From positions 1 through 64,000 of the forward strand of contig CAIUWA010000007.1 in NCBI GenBank assembly GCA_903902745.1: 64,000 nt of DNA, read 5' to 3'. The stretch is from an uncultured Opitutia bacterium. Its GTDB lineage: Bacteria; Verrucomicrobiota; Verrucomicrobiia; Opitutales; Opitutaceae. Numbering within the stretch: position 1 is the stretch's first letter; every line of letters begins with the position of its first letter. Below the pieces are notes generated by a model that was given only the letters and a program-made list of their open reading frames with translations, searched no databases and was not told where the DNA came from. Shown in pieces: positions 58,205-64,000 of this stretch. The position numbers and the translations under genes were made by a program.

Positions 58205-58792
58205 GGTGGTCAAAAGAAGGGTTTAGGGGAGTGGTTTTGGCGGGACACGGCAAGCAGCGTTTCGCGAATTTTTTTCATGCCGGCAGCTAGATGCATACGC
58301 ACCAGCACCAGCAAACGGATGCGAAAGTACCCGGCTGAACGCCGCCAATTTTCGATCAGCTCGCTCTATGGGAGTACCTTCCCCAGCCTATGAACAAATG
58401 CAGATCCGTCAAATCAGGGCACGCGGTACGACGCCCCCTTTCCCGCTCTGTAACATTTGGGTATCGGAGGGGAGCGAGACTTGACTGTGACCGGCATGTC
58501 GCCTGCTTACGTTGAGGTGTGGCGCGAGTGTGCCGCTTGCTTTCAAAGGACACCCTGAACGTTCTTTGATCCGCTTTGGCCGGAATCCGGCGAAGCCTGT
58601 TAAATTTCGGGCGGTGCGTGGGCGAGTCGCGCCCTGTCCGAGCTTGGTCCTCTGGACACAATTTGGCTGCGGGGGTCCGTACCCCGCGGTCGAAAACGCC
58701 CGGACGTTGTCCCACCCATGTGCGGACGGTGCGAGGGTGCTTAACCAGAGAAACAGAAGCCAAACTCTCCGCCTCGTGCGGAGTTTATAAAC
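58205..58792. other. Gap without a supported gene
   Basis: No reading frame is convincing. A GC hairpin (GCGGGG..CCCCGC, 58669-58687) and GGCCGGAATCCGGC at about 58576-58590 are visible. The last 100 bases include a CTCCGCCTCGTGCGGAG hairpin directly before the start of the TonB-C gene (about 58768-58784), which could influence its translation. Confidence 0.5.
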
Positions 58793-59188
58793 ATGAAAAC
58801 AGCAACTAAACTCGCCATCCTGCTTAGCCTGGGCGTGCTCGCGGTGCCCTTCGCCTCGGCGAAGACATCCGAGCAGGCCTATCTCGAGTCCTGCCGCAAG
58901 GATGCCGGTGTACCCGTTCCGGTGACCGTGGTCAGTCCCACGGTTTCCGAACAGTATGTCGGTTCCGCGGTCGAGCTCAAGTTCGTCGTGGATGCGACGG
59001 GCAAGCCGGTTGATCTCAGCGTGAAGTCCCCCGTGGACGCCGCGCTGGCATCGGCCGTCGTGGATGCAGTGAAGCAATGGCGGTTCACGCCGGCAATGCG
59101 CGATGGTGAACCGGTGGCGGCGAAAGTCGTCCTCCCGGTGAAGATCATCGACCAGAAGCCGACCGCGGCCACCTATGCGATGAAGTAA
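58793..59188 (+). CDS. Exported TonB C-terminal domain protein
   Basis: A 131-residue protein: signal peptide (ATKLAILLSLGVLAVPFASA), then a single TonB-C-like domain (VELKFVVDATGKPVDLSVKSPVDAAL broken as VELKFVVDATGKPVD and VVDAVKQWRFTPAMRDGEPV). It lacks the membrane anchor and Pro-rich spacer of true TonB, so it is probably a free periplasmic domain of unknown partner. A terminator follows 15 bases after the stop. Confidence 0.82.
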   Translation: MKTATKLAILLSLGVLAVPFASAKTSEQAYLESCRKDAGVPVPVTVVSPTVSEQYVGSAVELKFVVDATGKPVDLSVKSPVDAALASAVVDAVKQWRFTPAMRDGEPVAAKVVLPVKIIDQKPTAATYAMK

Positions 59189-59203
59189 GCAAAGAAAACA
59201 ACC

Positions 59204-59244
59204 AAGGGCGTCCCTGCTTCGGCGGGGGCGCCCTTGTTAATTTT
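59204..59244 (+). terminator. Rho-independent terminator
   Basis: AAGGGCGTCCC pairs with GGGGGCGCCCTT around TGCTTCGGC, followed by GTTAATTTT. It ends the TonB-C transcript. Confidence 0.85.
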
Positions 59245-59551
59245 AAGCCCGGGTGGACGATGGAGCTTTGCTCAGGCCAGTGGCTGGCCAACGCAGTCCA
59301 CCGGTCGGTTGCCACCGGGGTTGGCAGTGATCGGTTTCAACAGGCAACATCTCATCAGAGCAGAAACCGCACCCGACGGGGAGATGAAGGGAGATGGCTC
59401 GGTCGTGAATTGAGCCAAGGCAGATCGGGGGGCGTTAAATGGGGGCATTCCATCGCAACGCAGATGGCGAAAGAAAAATGAACTTCGTTGAAAGAATGAG
59501 GCTCGTGGTCTCGTTCCGTCAGCTTGGGACCTTTGCAACCGTCCCACCCAC
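59245..59551. other. Spacer before the unknown 59552 gene
   Basis: No gene is seen. A sequence CCGTCCCACCCACATG just before the next start resembles TTGTCCCACCCATG at 58708, upstream of the TonB-C gene, so the two regions may share a short motif. Otherwise nothing is recognised. Confidence 0.45.
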
Positions 59552-60106
59552 ATGAATACAAAAAAGAAAAATGCCAGATCCGCCGCCGGCGCCGTCAAGG
59601 CCTTGGCCGCTGCCAGTGAAACCGTCCTCCCGCTCGAACTCATCAGCACGGCGCAGGTGAAAATTGTTGGAGGCGTCTCTGTGACCTGGACATCACTGCG
59701 TTCCGTCGGGGCCAGTCCGTCGGACAAGCCGGCCTTCTTCATCAATACCCTGCCTGGCAATGCCCCGGTCGGGACCCCGAGCAGCTATGACCTCCGTTCC
59801 ATCGCGGTGCAGGCACGCTATTTTGAAATTGAGCTTACGGCAACCGACCGGGATGTCGTGTATTTCGTAACACCGCCGACCGGTGTCACGCAACGTGTGC
59901 CGGTCTCACGTGGAGCGATCTTCCTGGTGCCGAAGCGGATTTCGGATGAAGGGGTGACGAAAATTGAACTCACCTTCGACGGTGAGTGCTGCACCATCAG
60001 GGCGGTGCCGAAGCCGCTGGTACCACCCGATGGAGGGCGATCAAGTACACCGGGAGCGCTGAGGGATCCGACAAGTGATGATGTCCCATCAGGCCCGCTG
60101 CCTTGA
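59552..60106 (+). CDS. Unknown protein next to the WD40 kinase
   Basis: A 184-residue protein without signal peptide or spans. The N-terminus is Lys/Ala-rich (MNTKKKNARSAAGAVKALAA); the middle is beta-rich (ARYFEIELTATDRDVVYFVTPP, GVTKIELTFDGECCTIRAVP); the C-terminus is Pro/Gly/Ser-rich and likely disordered. I recognise no family. It is convergent with the kinase gene, 40 bases apart. Confidence 0.6.
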   Translation: MNTKKKNARSAAGAVKALAAASETVLPLELISTAQVKIVGGVSVTWTSLRSVGASPSDKPAFFINTLPGNAPVGTPSSYDLRSIAVQARYFEIELTATDRDVVYFVTPPTGVTQRVPVSRGAIFLVPKRISDEGVTKIELTFDGECCTIRAVPKPLVPPDGGRSSTPGALRDPTSDDVPSGPLP

Positions 60107-60146
60107 TGGCACAATCCCGAAGGATTCGACTGGCTCGCGTCGGACG

Positions 60147-63134
60147 CTACTGGCGCCAGACGCGCAGCCGGCTGTCGTTCAGATAAGCTGCCATGATGCG
60201 ACCATCGTCACTAAACACGATGTTATCTATCTCATTGTTGCCGGAGGTATTCCTGCTGTCCGCCATCAACGTGGTGACCTCGCGCCAGTCATCCGTGGCA
60301 TAAACCTGCAGCAGCCCACCGGGCCCGCCGCAGACGAGACGGGAGCCGTCCGGAGAAAACGCCAGCGCGGTCACACTAGTGTTGTTGGACTGCAAAATGT
60401 GCTTCAGGGCGGGTGACTTCAAATCGTACAAATTCACCGAGCCTTGATTGAGGCTGACCGCGAACAGGTCCCCTCTTGGGGAGCAGGTGACAGTCACGGT
60501 AGCGCTTTCCGTCCGCAATGTCGCGCGGAGGCGTCCGGTGCGGGTTTCCCAAACTTTTACTTTTTTGTCATCGCCCACGCTGATGAGTGATTCTCCGTCG
60601 GGTGAAAATGCCAGTACCATGGCGAGAATCTTGTGCGCCTGTTGTTCGAAGATAAGTTGCTTCGTCAGCCAGTCCCAAACCTGGATCCGCCCGCTGAAAT
60701 CGGCGGTGGCCAGCCAATGCGCATTGGCCGACAACTCCACTCGGCGGGCGGCGCCATCCTTGAACGGGATGAATTCCTCGAAGGTCGGATCAGTCAGATC
60801 GAGCCGCCATGCTTTCAGTCGCCCCCGGGGGGTCAGGACCAGCAATTCCCGGCCGGCATTGAGAAAGGTGACTGGACGCATGGCATCAGGAAGTTTGCTC
60901 TCCACCGTGAGAGTATCCGTCGCCAGCACCTTCACCTGCGTGCCATCAAGGGAAACCGCCAGATGCCGGCCATCACGGCTGGTGCGAACCGCCCCATAAA
61001 GACTGTTTTTCTCAGAATTCCATTCGCCCTTCATCAGCTTCTGCGTCGGGCGCAACGGCTCGCGCCATAAGCGCACATTGCCCGAGTTGCTCGCTGACGC
61101 CAGCATCTGTCCATCAGACGACCAAGCCAGATCGGTCACGGTACCTGACTGACCATGCAAAGTGCTGAGCCGTTCACCGGTGGAAGACTCGACGACATTG
61201 ACCATGGAATCACGTCCGGCCACGGCGAGCAGGGCGCCGTCCGGCGAGAACGAAAGCGTTTCAGGCGGGCTTGGGCCGTAGGATTGACGCCAGAGCCAGA
61301 CGCCGGTTGAGAGATTGCGCATCTGCACCTCGGAGACATCGCGAGCCACGATCGCCAGTCGGGTGCCATCCGGCGAAAAGGCCAGGCAGGAGGGAGAGTG
61401 AAGGTATGGCTCGGCCCAAGATTTCCCCCGATCGGCCAGCCCCCAAGTCTGTAACTGGTATTTGGCTTCGTATGCGCGGCCCGTGATCAATACGATGGCG
61501 CACAGGCGATTGTCAGCAGACACGTCTGCAAGATAGAAATCCCAGTGAGCCCCATCGGCATTGGCCGGTATGGGCAGACTCATTACCTCCGCATGACGGC
61601 CGAAATCCCATATCCGCAGGGCGTGCGGAGCGATACCGTCCTCGCTGTCGGTGAAACAAACGCCGCACTCGCCATTGGTGAATGCGGCCAGCGGGCGATT
61701 GAGCCGAGATGCCGGCTGGGTGTCAGGCAGTCCGGTGTCGACGGACCAGCGCTGAAAGGCGGCATGCGTATCCACCCCGACCAGCCATCGCCCATCTGCG
61801 GAAAAGCCGGCGAGTTTGTACATGCTTTCGATCGTCCGCACAGGTTTGTGGGCAGGGACATCCCAAAGAAGGACGCGCATGTCGGCGCTCTGCCACGCGA
61901 GCAGGTGATTGTCGGGCGAAAAGCGGATTTTTTCCACGGCTGAACCGGTTTCCTGCAGCACCTCGGCCGGATCACCCTGGGCCTCAGCCTTCAGCATGTG
62001 CCACTCGAAGCCCCGGAGATCGGGTGCGCCACCCCGTGGCACCAGTTCGCCGAGCTGGCTGCGGGCCTGGCCAAAATTGCCCAGATCAATCGCGCGCTGC
62101 GCCCGGGCGAGGCCGGCGGAATACACGGTCTTGCGTGCCAGGTCATCGCGCTCGGCCTCGGCGTTGCGGCGCAAGGCATTTTCCTGCTCGGCGCGCTGGC
62201 GTTCCAGATAGACCCCGGTGCCAGCGATCACCGCGATCAGGCCCAACGCGGTGCCGACTCTGACCGCCCGGTTGAGGCTGCGCTCCGTGGCCCGCAGGCG
62301 GCGCATGGAACGCCCGGCTTGCAAAAGGAGCAGATCCTCCAGCAGGGCGTTGGCGTCGACATAACGCTTGGCCGGCGCAGGGTCGCAGGCGCGGATGATG
62401 ATCTCGTTGAGTTCAAGCAGCTGCTTTCGGTCGGGCAGCTCGCCGAGATTGGGGGGCAAGCGCGGATATTCGTGGCGGTCGAGTCCGGTGGAGATTTCGT
62501 ACAGCAGTTTACCGAAACTGAAGACGTCGGCAGTGGGCGTGCCCGGGCCTTCCGGGGGCACGAAGCCCTCGGTGCCGACGAAGGTGTGGGCCGAAGTGGC
62601 GACGGCGACCAGGCCGATATCGGCCAGCTTGGGTACGCCACCCACAAAGATCACGTTGGACGGCTTCACGTCGCGATGCACGAGGCCCCGCGCATGCAGC
62701 CCGGCGAGCGCGCGCGCCAGCTCCGTGCCGAGGGCGATGACTTGTGGTGCCGGCACGCGGCCACGCCGTTCCCGCACGACCTTCAGCGTATGCGGCACAT
62801 AGGTGGCAGGATTGATTTCGCCCCGGCTCTCGGCGTCATCCGCCAGCTCCATGATATAATAAAAAAACCCGGCGGCGTCATTCCGGCCGACGTGCAGGAG
62901 GGCAAGCTGGCGAGCCTCCGTGAGGGAGACGGTTGCAAATTCACGCAGGCCTTTGAATTCACGCTCGTAGGGCTGCCGATTTTCGAAGCGATCGCGCCAG
63001 ACGATTTTCACCGCGCGATAAAGCCCGGTTACGCCGCGGGCCAGCCAGACATCACCATAGCTACCGCGTCCGACAAGGCGGAGCAATTCGTAGTCGGGGA
63101 TGGTGGGTGCTGCTGGCGTCGCCTCCGGCGTCAC
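60147..63134 (-). CDS. Ser/Thr protein kinase with C-terminal WD40 propeller
   Basis: A 995-residue membrane protein. The kinase domain (about 14-275) has VGRGSYGDVWLA (glycine loop), AVKIVW (lysine), HRDVKPSNVIF (catalytic loop) and ADIGLV in place of DFG. One span (LGLIAVIAGTGVYL, about 300-316) is followed by a helical segment and then WD40 repeats to the end (for example VLAFSPDGESLISVGDDKKVKVWET broken as FSPDGESLISVGDDKKVKVW). The propeller is presumably outside the membrane and senses or binds a partner. Start is GTG at 63134. It lies 100 bases after the ECF sigma gene in the same direction, a pairing common in Planctomycetes and Verrucomicrobia. Confidence 0.88.
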   Translation of the reverse strand: MTPEATPAAPTIPDYELLRLVGRGSYGDVWLARGVTGLYRAVKIVWRDRFENRQPYEREFKGLREFATVSLTEARQLALLHVGRNDAAGFFYYIMELADDAESRGEINPATYVPHTLKVVRERRGRVPAPQVIALGTELARALAGLHARGLVHRDVKPSNVIFVGGVPKLADIGLVAVATSAHTFVGTEGFVPPEGPGTPTADVFSFGKLLYEISTGLDRHEYPRLPPNLGELPDRKQLLELNEIIIRACDPAPAKRYVDANALLEDLLLLQAGRSMRRLRATERSLNRAVRVGTALGLIAVIAGTGVYLERQRAEQENALRRNAEAERDDLARKTVYSAGLARAQRAIDLGNFGQARSQLGELVPRGGAPDLRGFEWHMLKAEAQGDPAEVLQETGSAVEKIRFSPDNHLLAWQSADMRVLLWDVPAHKPVRTIESMYKLAGFSADGRWLVGVDTHAAFQRWSVDTGLPDTQPASRLNRPLAAFTNGECGVCFTDSEDGIAPHALRIWDFGRHAEVMSLPIPANADGAHWDFYLADVSADNRLCAIVLITGRAYEAKYQLQTWGLADRGKSWAEPYLHSPSCLAFSPDGTRLAIVARDVSEVQMRNLSTGVWLWRQSYGPSPPETLSFSPDGALLAVAGRDSMVNVVESSTGERLSTLHGQSGTVTDLAWSSDGQMLASASNSGNVRLWREPLRPTQKLMKGEWNSEKNSLYGAVRTSRDGRHLAVSLDGTQVKVLATDTLTVESKLPDAMRPVTFLNAGRELLVLTPRGRLKAWRLDLTDPTFEEFIPFKDGAARRVELSANAHWLATADFSGRIQVWDWLTKQLIFEQQAHKILAMVLAFSPDGESLISVGDDKKVKVWETRTGRLRATLRTESATVTVTCSPRGDLFAVSLNQGSVNLYDLKSPALKHILQSNNTSVTALAFSPDGSRLVCGGPGGLLQVYATDDWREVTTLMADSRNTSGNNEIDNIVFSDDGRIMAAYLNDSRLRVWRQ

Positions 63135-63234
63135 GCGCGCCAGCGAGCCACACTATATAGGCGGCGTCCAATTTAAAAATACGCCAACGCCTTGCAGCCA
63201 AAGACTTGCACCGCAGCCCAACCCAGCCCGCAAT

Positions 63235-63858
63235 TCAGCCCAATTGGGCCTTAAGGTTCTCAACTTCGGCTTTCAATTGTTTGGTGAGCCGATGGCTGAT
63301 GAGGTAGATGGAGGCGGGATTGATGCCGAGTTCGCGTGACACGCGCAGCACCGGCCAGTTTTGGCAGGCATAGAGGTCAAACGCCTGAAACTGTTTGGCC
63401 GGTACCCGCCGGGCAAGCCGGGCGAGGGCGACATCCAGCACATTGCGCTGCCATTCATCCTCCCAAGTCGTTTCGTCACTGGTCTGCGGATCAGGTATGC
63501 GCTCGACGCTCCCCGTGGCGGTTTTGTCCCGGCCGATTGCGACATGATGCTCCTCGGGTCGCCGCGCCCGGAATTTGTCCGCCACGCGCCAACTGGTCAG
63601 ATTCATCAGCCAGCCACGGAAACTGCCACGCTGCGGGTCGGACTCGAAGCTGTGGATGGTCTCCGCCACCCGCTTGAAGACGTCCTGCATCACCTCCTCG
63701 GCTTCATTGTGGCTCAGGCCGGATCGGCGTGCCAGCCCGTAGACTAACTTGCGGTATAGGCGGTAAAACTCCTCCCAACTGGCGGCATCCTTCCAGTCCC
63801 GGAGCCGGAAAAGCAGGCTGGCCCGGGTCAGCAGCGAGTTGGATTGCTCAAATGACAT
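63235..63858 (-). CDS. ECF-type RNA polymerase sigma factor
   Basis: A 207-residue sigma-70 family protein. Region 2 is visible as WEEFYRLYRKLVYGLARRSG and NEAEEVMQDVFKRVAETIHSF, followed by RGSFRGWLMNLTSWRVADKFR (region 2.4), and region 4 near QAFDLYACQNWPVLRVSREL and GINPASIYLISHRLTKQL. The start at 63858 (MSFEQSNSLL) fits family length. It is followed by a Ser/Thr kinase gene, so the kinase may set its activity. No anti-sigma gene is adjacent. Confidence 0.88.
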   Translation of the reverse strand: MSFEQSNSLLTRASLLFRLRDWKDAASWEEFYRLYRKLVYGLARRSGLSHNEAEEVMQDVFKRVAETIHSFESDPQRGSFRGWLMNLTSWRVADKFRARRPEEHHVAIGRDKTATGSVERIPDPQTSDETTWEDEWQRNVLDVALARLARRVPAKQFQAFDLYACQNWPVLRVSRELGINPASIYLISHRLTKQLKAEVENLKAQLG

Positions 63859-64000
63859 GGTGGGAGGTGTTGCCTCCTGTAACGGAATCAGCCGGGCAAA
63901 TCTTGCAGAGAAATCGCACGAAGGGACAAGCCAGGGCAAGCATCGTGAAGATTTATTGATTTTTTTGAAAGATTCACCCGTCCGCCGACGTTTCAGGACA

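Noticed and set aside
58356-58763. Minus-strand open frame of 135 codons in the gap before the TonB-C gene
   Set aside because: No ribosome-binding site, Arg/Pro-rich product without recognisable structure, and no family resemblance.

Overview
The window is high-GC bacterial chromosome, most likely from a verrucomicrobium of the Opitutaceae type. The inference rests on gene content (pectin and rhamnogalacturonan enzymes, an exported amidohydrolase, bacillithiol genes, an ECF sigma factor beside a Ser/Thr kinase with WD40 repeats) and on the many long imperfect inverted repeats and GGAC-rich spacers between genes. No rRNA, tRNA, CRISPR array or complete insertion sequence was seen.

Layout. 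0.5-1.7 kb: Tat-exported amidohydrolase. 2.1-4.4 kb: a compact four-gene ubiquitin-like conjugation locus (Ubl, E2-like candidate, JAMM peptidase, E1-like) damaged at both ends. Its E1 gene breaks off inside the ThiF domain and is joined tail to tail to a hicA toxin gene that is itself broken at the same point; intact hicB follows. 4.8-13.2 kb: pectin genes (GH28, oligogalacturonate lyase, pectinesterase) mixed with a zeta-toxin-like kinase and small partner, a WXXGXW lipoprotein, an ORF6N gene flanked by direct repeats, and an NHL-repeat protein. 13.6-15.5 kb: fatty acid hydroxylase-family protein and a TPR protein. 15.8-23.0 kb: a tightly overlapping set with a secreted PIG-L deacetylase, a 48-aa membrane peptide, an SSS symporter, a half-size BshC-like protein, BshB1 and BshA, i.e. 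a probable bacillithiol locus. 23-27 kb: DUF2911 protein and GH78 rhamnosidase. 27-31 kb: lipoprotein plus ResB/CcsA cytochrome c maturation. 31-34 kb: double-length altronate dehydratase and a Nudix hydrolase. 34-49 kb: housekeeping and metabolism (Mdh, DAHP synthase, YgfZ, GalK, prepilin peptidase, AroE, SirB1-like, YggS, LysR, TlpA-like, GH3-family ligase, alpha/beta hydrolase, RluA-type synthase). 49-58 kb: a lipid-modification cluster with two different cyclopropane-synthase-type methyltransferases, DUF1295 and DUF1475 membrane proteins, DUF1365, a FAD amine-oxidase-type protein and an acyl desaturase, interrupted by a small insert with two divergent ribbon-helix-helix genes. 58.8-64 kb: TonB-C protein, an unknown protein, a WD40 Ser/Thr kinase and an ECF sigma factor.

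How the genes fit together. Pectinesterase, GH28, oligogalacturonate lyase, rhamnosidase and altronate dehydratase cover consecutive steps from esterified pectin to hexuronate catabolism. The bsh genes would supply a low-molecular-weight thiol. The lipid cluster probably desaturates and then alkylates membrane acyl chains. The points most worth a second look are the decayed ubiquitin-like locus, the short BshC-like protein, the altronate dehydratase whose conserved cysteines are split between two halves, and a hairpin with a constant loop but changing stem found at two sites.
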